A stretch of 64,000 nt of DNA from Endomychus coccineus (GCA_958510875.1 OY294070.1:16173631-16237630); one strand, 5' to 3'. Shown: positions 31,835-43,475, counted from the stretch's first letter. Made by a program: numbers and translations. The notes: generated by a model not told the origin, from the letters alone.

Positions 31835-32722
31835 ATGACAAGACTAATCAAGGTCCAACGACTTGGATGTCTTGGGATCACAGGGGCTATGAAATCTACG
31901 CCCACTGCAGCAATGGAAACACTACTGGGATTGCCTCCGATCCAATTGGTAATCCAAGGAGAGGCCAGGCTTGGTGCTTTCAGAATACAAAATACACTGG
32001 AGAATGTTCACATTGGGCCAGGACACATGAGTATCGTAAAAATCGTGACCAGGGACGTGTTAGGCATGAGAACAGATTACATTCCAAAGCGATACTCTTT
32101 CAACAACACATCCAGGGTATCAATACCAGAAAGGACTGAATGGGAACATACAAACCTGGGCGACATTCTACAGGGGAAGATCTGGTATACAGACGGATCT
32201 ATGACTGAAACAGGTGCAGGTGTATATTCAAGAAACCCAACGACTGGCTTGAGCTATTCATTGGGTAAACACACCTCTGTCTTCCAAGCAGAGGTATATG
32301 CAATCCTCCAATGTGTGAAGGAAAACAATCGGAGAGCCATCGATGATGAGCAGATCCTCCTATTGACAGACAGTCAGGCTGCACTTAAGGCAATGAGGAG
32401 TCAGGAAGTTACATCCCGTCTGGTATGGACATGCAAAAAAGAAATTGAAATACTGGCAGACCGAAACCGCGTTAAACTGATTTGGGTGCCGGGACATCAG
32501 GGAGCGACAGGTAATGAAAAACCCGACGAACTTGCAAAAAGAGAGTCAGAGGACGCTCCAGATCCAGAACAGGCCACGGGGGTACCAAAACGTACAGCAC
32601 GCAGGACTGTAGAAGACTGGATCATGGAAAACCACAAAGAATACTGGGGAAAAATCCCAGGAAAGGAAATGGGAAGAAATACATCAAAGCCCCGTGTAGC
32701 AAAAGAACGACAGACCTATTAG
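31835..32722 (+). pseudogene. RNase H region of the non-LTR ORF2 (295 residues open)
   Basis: Open for 295 residues. It begins with the connector VQRLGCLGITGAMKSTPTAA. The RNase H domain then starts at about residue 114: KIWYTDGSMTETGAGVY (first catalytic Asp), SVFQAEVYAILQC (Glu), LLLTDSQAALKAM (Asp), and KLIWVPGHQGATGNEKPDEL (the final His/Asp region). All four acidic positions appear kept, so this domain could fold. It removes RNA from the cDNA hybrid in elements that have it. Separated from the RT by a frameshift near 31770-31830. Confidence 0.9.
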
Positions 32723-33208
32723 CAATAAATAGGGAAAAAATAAAAGTCGTAACAGGGCTCATGATTGGCCATGCGCCAGTAAAAGGGCACCTAAACAAAA
32801 TGGGACTAGACAATGGCGACCTGACATGCAGTTTTTGCGGTAAGGATACAGAAACAGTGAGACATACTGTGTAAATGCGAGGCGCTGGATCGCAAAAGAC
32901 AGTCAATTTTTGGAAAGCCTAACGGCGAACCAGAGTTATACAGTTCCCACCCTGTAAAGGACTTGTACAAACTCGTAAAAGGTACAAAAATACTGTAGTG
33001 GATACCGTAAAGAAACGAAACATAGGCGAGATACAATGTGCCAGCAGGCCTAAGTGTCACCGGAGGCAATAGCCAGACAAGCCTACAAAGGGGGTGAAGT
33101 TTTTAGTAAGTATGCCTGGGATGGTGACTCTCACAGTAGACCTTGAGACTCAAAGGCTCATAACCTCCCCATCAAAGGTTTTCTTCACCTCCGCAAAAAA
33201 AAAAAAAC
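32722..33208 (+). pseudogene. non-LTR C-terminal zinc knuckle and 3' end
   Basis: Another frame from about 32725 reads INREKIKVVTGLMIGHAPVK, then CSFCGKDTETVRHTV, a Cys-Cys-His motif. It is followed by a stop where the last Cys would be expected. Blocks GEIQCASRPKCHRR and a 3' segment follow, ending in a run of 13 A. The Cys-rich end binds RNA/DNA in related elements. Broken by a frame change and stops. Confidence 0.7.
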
Positions 33209-33439
33209 TTTACCCTTTACATTCTATCAACTTATAATTGGCGTCATCGGGGTATCCAAATACCCCCTGAAAAACGTAGCAGTGTGCAAGGGTCTTTGGC
33301 TATGTGCATTGAACTTTCTATTATGCCCGCTACCATCTCAACCAATACCAATAAATAATCTAAACCGTGACTCAGGATATTACCTTCCCAACATTTGTAT
33401 ACCCATACTCGAAATTTCCACTTCGCACATTATCACACA

Positions 33440-33612
33440 ACTTTTGCTTTAGCATTCAACTATGTAGCGTGAAGGTTATTCCCACAATAAGTGCCAGAAA
33501 AATCAGTTTCAGTTCAAGCCTCAAGCCCGCCCTGAAAATGTACCTGTAATGTTTGACGAAACGTTAGGCATCAAGTTGTGCTGTGTTGTGACGCGGATTC
33601 AAAATTACCTAT
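33440..33612 (+). mobile_element. PLE family B terminal repeat fragment with dead hammerhead motif
   Basis: Plus-oriented relative of the family-B terminal repeat: TGTAGCGTGAAGG, TTCAAGCCTCAAGCC. The hammerhead-like motif at 33527-33572 reads CTGAAAA in place of CTGAAGA and TTGAC-type stem II, so it is decayed. GAAACGTT and a following GGCATC remain. Confidence 0.7.
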
Positions 33613-34375
33613 CCGCGGAAATCTAGTATTCTTCATATTATTATTATTCATAGAATTTAGGTCAAACGTGACGAAGTCGCAACATTAGATCGAACCGACA
33701 ATCTTGAATAAAATTCAACCCCAATGTCCCGACTAAAATCGACTGTTCAACAGAATCTTGGATGATTGATGGTTTACTAATTGGATAAGTCAGTTGAGAA
33801 ACGAAAATTAGACTTCTACAAAGAGAGAGAGTAATGGTGAATATTGATTAACGTCGAATTACCGAGTTGAATGGAGCAAATAACTGCACCCGCACATACC
33901 TAAGCTTAAATTTACACACCATACGCGCCGGAAGTCTGGCAGACTGGTGATAAACATACACCACTAACAATATTTAAACATGAGCGTTATTGTTTTCTAT
34001 TAGAATACGGCAAGATGATGTGGTTTTAAATATCTTCCTCGTTGTACTATTCCGACGATAAAAACGAAACGGAGGTTATGACCATCGCTGGACCTGAAGT
34101 AACTGGATTTGATCATCTTTTTGCCGCTCATTAAAAACGCATTTGATGCCGAATGCGTATCGAAAAAGAAGCGACGGTGCGGTGGCTGCAAACTAACCCA
34201 GAAAAGAGAAGCAGAAGACGTGAATCTAGTATGAACGATGTTTGAAGAAAACACGAAGCTAAATCCGTGTCGAAATGGCCGTTGAAAAAGTTGATCTTCA
34301 AGCCCAAGTCACATTAGAAAGTGGTATAATGTAAAGTCGATTAGGCACTAAGAGCAACCAATTTCCGACCTAGAG
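33613..34375. other. no assignable feature
   Basis: Contains an open minus frame (34254-34000) without a recognisable domain. Possibly the decayed 5' side of the N1 element that follows. Confidence 0.3.
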
Positions 34376-35350
34376 GAGTAACACTCGTAATACTAAACAG
34401 TCCTCCCGAGTCGAATACAGGGTTTCCCCAAGGACCGAACATAGGTCCTTATAATATTTTTTTCATCTTATCAATGATATGAACGAGGTTATAAATTGCC
34501 GAAAAGTTCTTTTGCTGAAGACATAGAAAATGTTATAAGTATAATTGAAGATTGCATAAGAGGATAACCTATAATGTTCGAAGAAAATCATGTGAGCGAG
34601 GGGTGAAATGCTGGGAAAGAAGAATTGAGAACTGAATGTGTAAAATTGTAGAGTTATTACCTATTGTAGGAAAATTATTCCGGTAAACAATGAATATTCA
34701 CTGAATTCGATAGTTGTTCTTGAGAGGTGTATAAGCTCTAAAAATCTAGGTGTTCTATTTGTTAACAAGCTATCATTTGCGTAGTTGTAATGTTCCATAT
34801 TCATGCTCGGGATCACCACCCACAGCATCCTGTCATGGCGTGATCAGTGAGGTCCATTGCGAAAACCGCTTCACAAAAACTTGGTTTCCTATTCCGTGCC
34901 AAAAGCTATTTTATATCCCAACAGCTCCTCATAATCTTCATGTTTGGAGTTCGGCTCTCAAACATACGCCGAAGCTCTTGGATTTTATCCAGAATGCAGC
35001 TATTCGTCTAATTGATGATGTCACACTTACGAGTTCAATGACTCTCTAGAGCATCGTAGGAAGGTGGGCGATCTCCCCCTTTTGATTTATATTTCCATGG
35101 CGGTTTTCATCTAAAATCTCATCTGTTGTTCTACCGCGAGAGAATCCAGATAGGCGAACTAGATGAGCCCAAACTAGTCACCCCTACATTGTCAAGCTCG
35201 AGACCTACCAGACTTTATTTTTCTATCGAAAACTGGAACTCTTTGCCTAGTGAGGTCTTTCCCTATGCCTATAACCTCCAAACTTTAAAGAAAAATTCTC
35301 CTCGCCCAACATTCCACAGCTGGTTTACACGATGTTCTTCGAACAGGTAG
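34376..35350 (+). pseudogene. non-LTR family N1 RT remnant, plus strand
   Basis: A decayed RT spread over several frames. Near 34400 RVSPRTEHRS / FPQGPNIGPY is a worn GVPQGS.LGP, followed by IINDMNEVIN-like text. From about 34880 TWFPIPCQKLFYIPTAPHNL, SALKHTPKLLDFIQNAAIRL and IDDVTLTSSM follow, then SLEHRRKVGDLPLL in a second frame and RLYFSIENWNSLPSEVFPYA, YNLQTLKKN at the end. The same protein family appears at 49.99-54.0 kb (minus) and 57.35-58.14 kb (plus). I call it N1; it is Jockey-superfamily-like, but the clade is unproven. Confidence 0.75.
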
Positions 35351-35367
35351 ACAAAGTAAAAAAAAAA

Positions 35368-35450
35368 GTTGGCAGACTCGCTTTTCCTTGGACATTCAAG
35401 TGCAATTCAATATTGCACTTGAATGTCCAAGGAACATCGACTCTGCCAAC
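35368..35450. repeat. 83-nt near-perfect hairpin
   Basis: GTTGGCAGA (35368) pairs with TCTGCCAAC (ending 35450). An inner arm of about 23 bp from TTCCTTGGAC to AGTGCAAT pairs perfectly with its complement around a TCAAT loop. It lies just downstream of the N1 tail, in a coding-like frame that spans both arms. It is miRNA-precursor sized, but the arms may be too perfect for that. Confidence 0.8.
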
Positions 35451-35990
35451 CAGTTCACTTGACGAAGAGGTAAATGTATCAAAATCAGGAGGCAAGTCAA
35501 ATCATTTGGACTGTTCAAAAAATGTCCTTGCCACCTCTTCCCTCTTCAAAAACTAGAAAAAAACTATTGATCTTTGGGACTAAAAATGTTCATTTCAACA
35601 TGACAAATAACTTCCAAGTATAAAATTTTAATTTTTTTCGAAAAGGAAGCATTTTTCTAGAAAATAACAATACACCGCTGATTTAAACTCAACCTGTTTG
35701 AACGGAAGGAGTTTTCACGATCCTCAATTTGATAAAAGCTGAAGAGGAAATGAGTTTATTAAATAAAGGACTGAATGTTGCAATTTATTCTAAGTAATTT
35801 CCTACGTAGGAGTTTTAATGAATGATATTTAAAAAACGATTTGGTCTCTTAACTTTGAACAGTAATTCGGAACAAATACAAAAAAATCTTTGAACATAAA
35901 AATAATCATATAAAAATGCATACAATGAGTCTAATAAAGTCATTAATAATCATTAACGGAGAAAAACAGTCATAACTTGAAATCAGATAA

Positions 35991-36927
35991 GGGCAATTCC
36001 ATTTTCAAGGAGCCCAGTTCAGGGGGGGGGGTGTGTCAGCTCATGACCCGGCTTCTGGTTTTTTCGATTCTACTACTAAAATGATGGCTTCCTGCCAAAT
36101 TTCAGCTGAAATGGTAAGAACAAGAAAAAACGGGGCCTATTTTTCGTTTTTCTGTCATATTTTGATATTAATTTTTGAAACATCGTTTTGAGAGCCGTTC
36201 GCGCCAGTTGAGTCTAGAAATTTTTTTGAAAACCCATAGGAAATCGGAAATTTCCCGTAGAATTCGAATTTTTTATTAGTTTGAGCCCAGCGGCCATATT
36301 ATTTTTGTAAAATCAAAAAATCCGATTTTTCGTCTTTTTTTTTCGAAGCCGCACTTTTCAAAACGTTCTCGTTAAGAAATATCAAGGAAAATTCAATCAG
36401 TATAAAAACACTGCAAAGTCACACCTTCAATGGTTTTTCCTTAATTTTTCCTCTGGTGACTGGCCTATATCGTTTTTTGAGTTTTTGAGAGGTTTTTAGA
36501 AAAAAAACAGCCAATATACAAAGAGCATTTGAAGAAAAAATGGTACTGATTGAATTTTCCTTGATATTTTTCAACGAGAACGTTTTGAAAAGTGCGGCTT
36601 CGAAAAAAAAAAAAAGACGAAAAATCGTTTTTTTTTATTTTACAAAAAAAATATGGCCGCTGGGCCCAAACTAATAAAAAATTCGAATGAATTCTACGGG
36701 AAATTTCCGATTTCCTATGGGTTTTCAAAAAATTTTCTAGACTCAAACTGACGCGAACGACTCTCAAGACGATGTTTCAAAAATTAATAGTTTTTGTTGT
36801 TCTTACCATTTCAGCTGAAATTTGGCAGGAAGCCATCATTCTAGTAGTAGAATCGAAAAAACCAGAAGCCGGGCCAAGAGCTGACACCCCCCCCCCTGAA
36901 CTGGGCTCCTTTAAAATGGAATTACCC
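35991..36927. mobile_element. foldback element with GGGCAATTCC ends
   Basis: Inverted ends GGGCAATTCCATTTT and AAAATGGAATTACCC with a possible 4-bp TSD ATAA (35987-35990, 36928-36931). The arms of about 450 bp are near-complementary throughout: a G-run/C-run pair, AGCCGGGCC/GACCCGGCTT region, TTTCAGCTGAAATGGTAAG and its inverse, and GAAAATTCAATCAGTA and its inverse. Non-coding; the 36767-36465 frame is a palindrome artefact. Confidence 0.85.
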
Positions 36928-36934
36928 ATAAAGG

Positions 36935-38075
36935 AAATTCCATTGTAATCATGCACAAAAAAGATGTTGTTCTCTAATTTAGTTTACTCTGATGATGGTT
37001 ACTTGGTAGTTGAAAGGTACTTAGTACAGAATTTTCAGTGGATAAGGGTGATTACTTCGAACTTATTAGTGTTGATAAAAGCTTATCTACAGTGTTCTCC
37101 GTATCTAAGGCCTGACCAAACCCTCACAGGAAAGAACAATTCGATAGATATCTATATCGGCACTACATTAAATATCCACAGAGTGAAACCAATATTTCCA
37201 TTTCAACAATCTTGACTTGTCGATACTTGTATCGATATCACAATCTAAATTTTGCTTCCGATGTCCCACCCCTACTAATCCTCCTAATATTGACATTAAA
37301 ACGTTCCTATGTGAATATAACGAACCTAGTAACTACGATCTAGCTGGTGAGAACGTTTTTTTCATCGAAACAGATCGTCCTTGCCAGTATATCAATCGAA
37401 GCAATGTCTTAAATAAGACGTGAGAATGTACGCGAACATGCCGAAAATTAGCAGATGCTATTTTTAACTGAACTACCTCGATATTTTCAGGTCAGTTTGC
37501 ACATGTAGGAAAATTATGCGCTTTAAACTCGATTCATCTGTCACTAGGAATAATTTAACGGACAAGGATACAATCTGATGGTAATATGAACCCATTCTTT
37601 TAGCCGAGAATTCCATAATGCTTTAGCATGAACGCGACTCTATTTTAGCAATTACACGTGGGTTGTTGTCTTTTAGCTGCTAGTCAATGAAGCATTTCAA
37701 CCATCAATTTTTTTTTCAACAGATATATTTCTATGATATTTGGTGTGTGGGTTCCTGAAGGGTCCAGGATAGTAGGTGATTCAAATCAGAACGCCCAACT
37801 CACAAATTTGAGGTGTAAACTTTTCAAACCTATGAAAAAGTTGACAAATAAGGGCAAAAAGGTATAGATGCATTTTTGGGTCCATCATGCAACTTTACCA
37901 CCTTTAGACCTTTTAGAGCGAAAAGAGTGGGGGTTAAAAAACTATAAAGACAAATATGCAAAACTCATATAATAAAATAATCAGACAAATAAATATTTTC
38001 CGACTTTTCCTGAAAAAACAGTAAGAATATCAAGTTAAATTTGAGCAGGGTACGAATGGAAGGGTGAATCCTGGA
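36935..38075. other. no recognisable feature
   Basis: Short frames only (36964-37215, 37217-37423), none recognised. No terminal repeats seen. Confidence 0.35.
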
Positions 38076-38079
38076 ACGT

Positions 38080-38270
38080 TTTTGTTTCTTGTACTATACT
38101 TATGGCCTACATTCTTTTTTGCAAATATTGTTTAGAGATTCCTTTATAAGTCCCACCGCAATCTAAACAATTTAATTTGTATACTGTGTTGTTTTGTTTA
38201 TCTTTAGGTATTAAAGATTTTAGATTTGAAAAATATTTCCCAACACAGTTAGTAAACAAAACAAGAGAAA
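38080..38270 (-). pseudogene. PLE-A GIY-YIG fragment
   Basis: The minus frame reads TNCVGKYFSNLKSLIPKDKQ, then TVYKLNCLDCGGTYKGISKQ and YLQKRM. This is the RT-nuclease linker and the first half of the family-A GIY-YIG domain. YTG is changed to YKG, and the fragment is cut at both ends, merging into a low-complexity repeat at 38260. Very similar to the ORF at 56.0-56.6 kb. Confidence 0.85.
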
Positions 38271-38650
38271 AGTCACTTTCTACATGAGATTTCGGAAAAA
38301 CAACCCCATCCACCTTTCTCACCCTTTGAAGCAGTTAAGCAGCGATTTTGTTAAAATTTTGCACACTTGACATCTTAAACAAGAAAAAAATCGCAGTATA
38401 CATGAAATTTCGGAAAAACTAAACATGTATCTATCACACTTGACCTTCAAAACAAGAGGGAAGTCACTGTCTACATGAGATTTCGAAAGAGACTACCCCA
38501 ACTCCCTTAATCACTAAACAAACAATTGTCAATTTTCATAAAAGTTCGTAAACCTGACCTTCAAACCATCTTTGCATCTCCACCCATCACGTTTTTTACC
38601 ACCCCTTAAAGCAGATAAGAATCGATCTTGATGAAATTTTATTTCTAGTC
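38255..38650. repeat. degenerate repeat around TACATGAGATTTCGG
   Basis: AAACAAGAG..AAGTCACT.TCTACATGAGATTTCG occurs near 38260 and 38450, with a weaker version near 38378. CACCC(T)TTAAAGCAG-type phrases alternate with it. Looks like an old tandem repeat. Confidence 0.5.
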
Positions 38651-40435
38651 ATTTGTAATAAATTTTGGGTTCCTACTAGTGAAAATAGTAGTCAATTGAT
38701 CACAACTTTTTGTATTATTGTTGGGTACCCTTGTCAATGTGAAAAACTCTTAGTTTGATGGTGTAAATTAATGTAAGAGAAGAAATTGAGTGGTTTCATG
38801 AATTCTTAATGAAATTTTGAGTGTGAAAACTGCATAGACCTGAAAGAATGTATCATTATTGATCAAACATTTTACATAGTTCGTACTTGCTCTATTTACG
38901 TTTCAATTCATTGCTGCGTGTTTTATCATTAAACATATTTAACGATTATCTCCACATGGCCATGTAGTGCTATGTGGGGGTGAAATACTATTATAATATA
39001 ATGGAAGGAGTGACATTATGAAATGTGTGCACACACAGACAGGTAGTTTCTACGAACCCTCACCGATATGGGATACTCCGCTCGAAACCAAGCCACATAT
39101 ACTGCACGACAATGTTAGTGTAATAGCATCGACTAACATACTAATATAATAGTCACAACGGCGGGAACGGCAGGTGAGGCAAGTGCATCATCTTGAAAAC
39201 CGAACTCAGGAATAGAAAAATAAGTATTATTATTCAATTATCCCTAATTCAACAAGATTGAAATATTGCAGAGCATTGTCAGATAAGTAGGTTTCAATAT
39301 GCATTAAGTAATCAAAGGGTAGGCAAACTAGGAGGTCGGTATGCTGCGCATACGCCCAAAGGCTTAAAACGGAGTGTGTGAGGTACGCTCACTCTGTCTT
39401 AATTATACACTTCACACGCATAGAATCTGCAACCGACTAGCCAAAGTCATAAAATTCAACTTAATAGTTCTTTAGGCAGATCGAGTATATGTCACAACCA
39501 TAGCCATCTCTATTAGATGCCATCAACTCTGAAGGATTCCTTGTCAGCCAGTCGGTGAATATATTCGTGCTAATTGCAGTAAAAATAAAGACCTAGATGA
39601 ATTCATTTGCGACGCAAACATTTAACAAAAGTATAACTTAAAAGATTGAGTGAAGTTTGGTATTGGGTTAATTTAAAATAGCCCATAGAGAGCTATTTCT
39701 TTTTAATTGTCAGGTGGTGTTAGACGTCCATGTTGATTTTATGAAATAGATACAGTGCTATGTTTTTTAGTTAGTAAGTTGCCAAAGATTTATATTTCGC
39801 GTTCTTGACTTTATCTTAGTATTTGGTTGCCTGTGATTTTTATGTATTTGCAACCGAATAAATCATTTTTTGTTCATTTTTCAGGGACTTATCACCTTGC
39901 TCTCGTATTTATTCAAGGGGGTTTCCTGTATATGTTGAATTCCAAGTGACGATGTCAAGGAAAGCAAGCTGTTTATCTATTTCTAATTCTACAGTGAATT
40001 TGACTGAATCAAATTGGCCATTAAGGAATAATTATAATTGCGAAAATATCATCGACATTTCTGTGCCAAAGTTTTGGAAAATGATTTAATTTTGGTTTAA
40101 AGGAAGTTTGAATGAAGTACGCTTAAAAAATATTGGGCAAACATTTTTTTTATCAATATTGTAGATCATTTTATTACTATTACAGTCTTTCAGATATTTT
40201 ATTTCAATGTATTATCTGATTGCAAAAGTTACTTAGAGCCATTTTCTGCCGCTCGGTTTTAATTTCATTCTCTGAAACTTTTATATTGCAAACAATAAAT
40301 AATGCTGTCTTGTCAGCTATTCTGCCGAACAAATTTAATACCGCGTGAATTCTAAATTGCAAGATTTCATCATTGCACAGTCTTACAAGCAGATGCATAC
40401 TACTATCCTATTATTATGTACAGTTTTATTCAAGA
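38651..40435. other. no recognisable feature
   Basis: 1.8 kb of AT-rich DNA. No frame, inverted repeat or RNA gene that I can support. Confidence 0.35.
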
Positions 40436-40439
40436 TGTT

Positions 40440-41181
40440 CTTATGGCATTATATTCCGGGGATCTGCATCTAAATCGGACCGAGTCTTCCTAATGCAGGA
40501 AGCTTGCAGTAAGAAGTATGGTAGGAACAAATAAAAGAACCTCATGTAGAAGCATCTTCCGAGAATTGCAATTACTACCCCTTCCATGTATATATATGAA
40601 ACAACTTTTGATATATGTCAAAATAAATGTTGGTTCTTTTCCCCGCAATGATTTCAATCATACTCATCCTACTAGAGGCCGAGCAGAGCTGTTGATACCT
40701 CAGCATAAGATGTCTCTGTATGAAGAAAGTTCACGATATATGGGCATACAGATGTTCAATAAACTTCCGCAGTCGCTGAAGGATAATGTTAGCTTAAATC
40801 AGTTTAAGAAGGAAGTTCATAAACTTTTGCAAGGGCATGTATTTTACAGTGTTTCTGAGTACTTGGCATCTATAATAACAGATGATCCATAAAGTCTTGC
40901 TCATTTCCTTTAATTTAATTAATATTTATAAATAAGTAAAGTACATACTGGGCTATAATCGTAATTATTATTTGTTACTTTCCACAGGAAGTATTATCTT
41001 TATATTTCTTTGTATCATTTTTTCCTTTTCTGTTTTATTTGTTGTACCAAAATACGTGTTCATTTATCTATTTAATTACTTGTTTACTTACATACCTGTA
41101 TATTTTTTGACGTGTCTTATACCATGTTATCATTGGTCTTATCGACACTAAAAATTATTATTATTATTATTATTATTATTA
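40440..41181 (+). mobile_element. non-LTR retrotransposon 3' end, ATT-tailed
   Basis: A 5'-truncated non-LTR copy. Its open frame at 40518-40892 is the C-terminal tail of ORF2. It is followed by an AT-rich 3' UTR of about 260 bp and a simple (ATT)n tail at 41153-41180, a common 3' terminus in CR1/Daphne-like elements. Confidence 0.8.
40445..40892 (+). pseudogene. non-LTR ORF2 C-terminal domain, open frame
   Basis: Upstream the frame is LMALYSGDLHLNRTESS-like, then NKRTSCRSIFRELQLLPLPC. The downstream tail is TRGRAELLIPQHKMSLYEES, SRYMGIQMFNKLPQSLKD, then FKKEVHKLL and FYSVSEYL before the stop. The RTSCR..F..L.ILPLPC and ..FNKLP..LK...S...FK..V...L blocks are the standard C-terminus of CR1/Jockey-like ORF2 proteins. 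The frame is intact from 40518 to its stop, so the insertion may be fairly young, but RT and endonuclease are absent. Confidence 0.85.
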
Positions 41182-41232
41182 AAATCCATATAAGCGATCG
41201 ACTGAGGAAAAGTAGGGATTCGAACTTTACGC

Positions 41233-42330
41233 CTCGATCTGAATTATGCATGTAATGTTTTTTATTCACATTAAACAGAGAATTAAATGAACTGTTTTTC
41301 AAATTATTTATCATTTTGTTTTATTAATTAATTGAAGTATTACCAGCTAAGCTGTACTTGATTTCAATAGGTTCATTAACCACAATCGACAATTTAAACC
41401 GAACTATTTTCCAAATTATTTATCATTATGTTAAACTTTATTTGTTATTTTTTTAATAAATTTTCAATTTTACCGAAGCTGTTGGTTGCTCTTAAATCAC
41501 ATTCAACTCATCTCTAACAAGGATCCTCAGGGATACGTCATACCTCTTGCCCTCAAACCAATCTTCATTTAAAATCATTCAGCACTGCCGAAAAATTTGG
41601 CGCATAGCGATACTAATAGCAAATACTCGGATTTTTTCAATATTTTGTTCTAATGCAGGAAACACATCCCAATATTTAATTCGAATCTCATTTTAAAACT
41701 GGTAACATTTCTTCGGAGTTTGACGTGACACATTTTATAATGAGATATTCGCATTATTGCGTAATATGTGGATTTGTGTGAGGTAGCGTACAAGTTCAAT
41801 ATCGTGTGAATTTTACTCGCTTCTGAACAACTCGATCTGAATTACGTAAGTAATGTTTTATTCACATTTAACAAAGAACTAATTGAACTAATTTTCAAAT
41901 TATTTATCATCATGTTTTATTAATTAATTGAAGTATTACCAGCTTTGCTGTACTTAATTTCAATAGGTTCATTAACCACAATCGACAATTTAAACCGAAC
42001 TATTTTCCAAATTATTTATCTTTATTTGTTATTTTTTCAATTTTACCGAAGCTGTTGCTCTTAAATCACATTCAACTCATCTCTAACAAGGATCCTCAGG
42101 GATACGCAATGCCTCTCGCCCTCAAACCAAACTTCATTTAAAATCATTCAGCTCTGTCGAAAAATTTGGCGCGTAACAAATGTTGATTTCGGATTTTGCC
42201 AATATTTTTTTAATTTGGATCATATTTTAAAGCCGGTAACGATACCTCTCCGCAGTTTGTCGTGACACATTTTATATTGAGATATTCGCATTTGTGCGAA
42301 ATATGTGGATTTGTGTGGTGTAGCGTATGT
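41233..42330 (+). repeat. 598-bp direct tandem duplication
   Basis: CTCGATCTGAATTA begins copies at 41233 and 41831. Shared blocks include TTAATTAATTGAAGTATTAC, AACCACAATCGACAATTTAA, ATCTCTAACAAGGATCCTCA and GATATTCGCATT, in the same order up to ATATGTGGATTTGTGTG. The copies are diverged by many substitutions and indels, so this is old. Confidence 0.85.
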
Positions 42331-42978
42331 GAAAAGCGAGAAAACGTTTACCCAATGCTTTGTAGTAAACTGTGTCCCGTCATGACTGCTGTTGCGGCGT
42401 GCGAGTATCGGTTATTCACCCGCGTAGCACACTGTGATTCCAAGGGCGTACAGTTACCAGACGCTGCGTTGCCGTTTAGAAGGCAGACGGGGCCGTGTGG
42501 CAACGCCGCCTCGAATCATATGCTCCTTCAGGTGGATATTCTACACTGATAGTGAGAGAGAATTCACTTCATGATAGTCGTACGTCGATTTCAGTTGCGT
42601 TGGTGGCAAAGAGCGAAAGAGAGAGATTCGCCAAGACGTGGACCCGCGGTCGGGTCATGCTTCGTTTCCCTCAAACGGGCCCGCCGGGTCCCACGTCGGG
42701 GACTAGTTATGGACGACGTAATAATGACATGAACCTGGCGAACCATTAAATTTTATCCTAAGAATTAGGAGCCGTTTCGCGGAATACGTGACCCAAGGCA
42801 TTCTACATTGGAATTCAACATATTTGTGAACCTGTTCGACCTGGCGAAGCATCAATCTAATAGAACTAATATTCTACACATTGTTTGCAAATTTCCTGAC
42901 TGGACAGTTTGAAGAATGTTCCACTCCAAGGTTGTTTTATTAACTGTCTCGGAGAATTCCCTTGTTGACTTAGTCACT
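42331..42978. other. GC-rich stretch, unassigned
   Basis: 42340-42760 is GC-rich with many CpGs, and two plus frames are open (42262-42549, 42495-42749) without recognised domains. It could be a host promoter/first-exon region. Unsupported beyond composition. Confidence 0.3.
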
Positions 42979-43178
42979 ATACGAGGGCAAAGTGAAAAAA
43001 CCCTGAAAAATGAAACAAGAAATGATTTATTTGGCTAAAACTTGGTTTATTTCTCAACATAATCTTCTTGTAGCCCGACACACTTCGTCCAGCGGTTTTC
43101 AAATTTTTCGGTCCCTGCCAAATAATACGATTTCGGCAATCCTTTGAAATAGGCGCTTGTTTTAGCGATGACCTCATC

Positions 43179-43475
43179 TCTTGGATAGGAGACTTCCGCG
43201 GATAGCTAATCTTGAAAAATCTTGGCTTCCGGATGGATTCCGCGTCACAATAGCTCGACTTGATGCAGACGTTTCGCCAACCATTACAGGTGGCATCTTC
43301 AAGGCAGGCTTGAGGCTTGAACTGAAACTGGTTCTACTGGTTTCTGTAGCCGTATTTATTGTAGGAAAAATCCTTCACGCTACACAGTTCTCTGCCTTTA
43401 TTACGATGGTTGGCGAAACGTCGGCATCAAGTCGAGCTATTGTGATGCGGAATCCATCCGGAAGCAAAGATTTTT
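43179..43475. mobile_element. short PLE-B terminal-repeat insertion in mariner
   Basis: Flanked by the 13-bp TSD CGATGACCTCATC at 43166-43178 and 43476-43488, both lying in the transposase codons DEVI. The insert is itself partly palindromic: CTTCCGGATGGATTCCGCGT on the left and its inverse on the right. So two family-B termini meet head to head. No coding sequence. Confidence 0.9.
43262..43306 (-). ncRNA. degenerate hammerhead motif, PLE-B (mariner insert)
   Basis: Minus strand reads TTGAAGA where CTGAAGA is expected (C3 changed). Stem II GCCACC/GGTTGGC, GAAACGTC and the downstream stem I strand are present, with GGCA altered to TGCA. A second, 5'-truncated motif on the plus strand (GGTTGGCGAAACGTCGGCAT, about 43408-43427) belongs to the opposite arm. 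Neither is expected to cleave. Confidence 0.6.

Larger units (their letters stand above)
31303..33208 (+). mobile_element. non-LTR retrotransposon, 5'-truncated (RT, RNase H, zinc knuckle)
   Basis: A 1.9-kb 3' portion of an R1/LOA/I-type non-LTR element: the RT fingers/palm end, RNase H, a Cys-rich C-terminus and an A-rich 3' end at about 33196-33208. The 5' end is truncated within the RT, the usual result of incomplete target-primed reverse transcription. No clear TSD was seen. It is the best-preserved non-LTR copy in the window. Confidence 0.85.
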
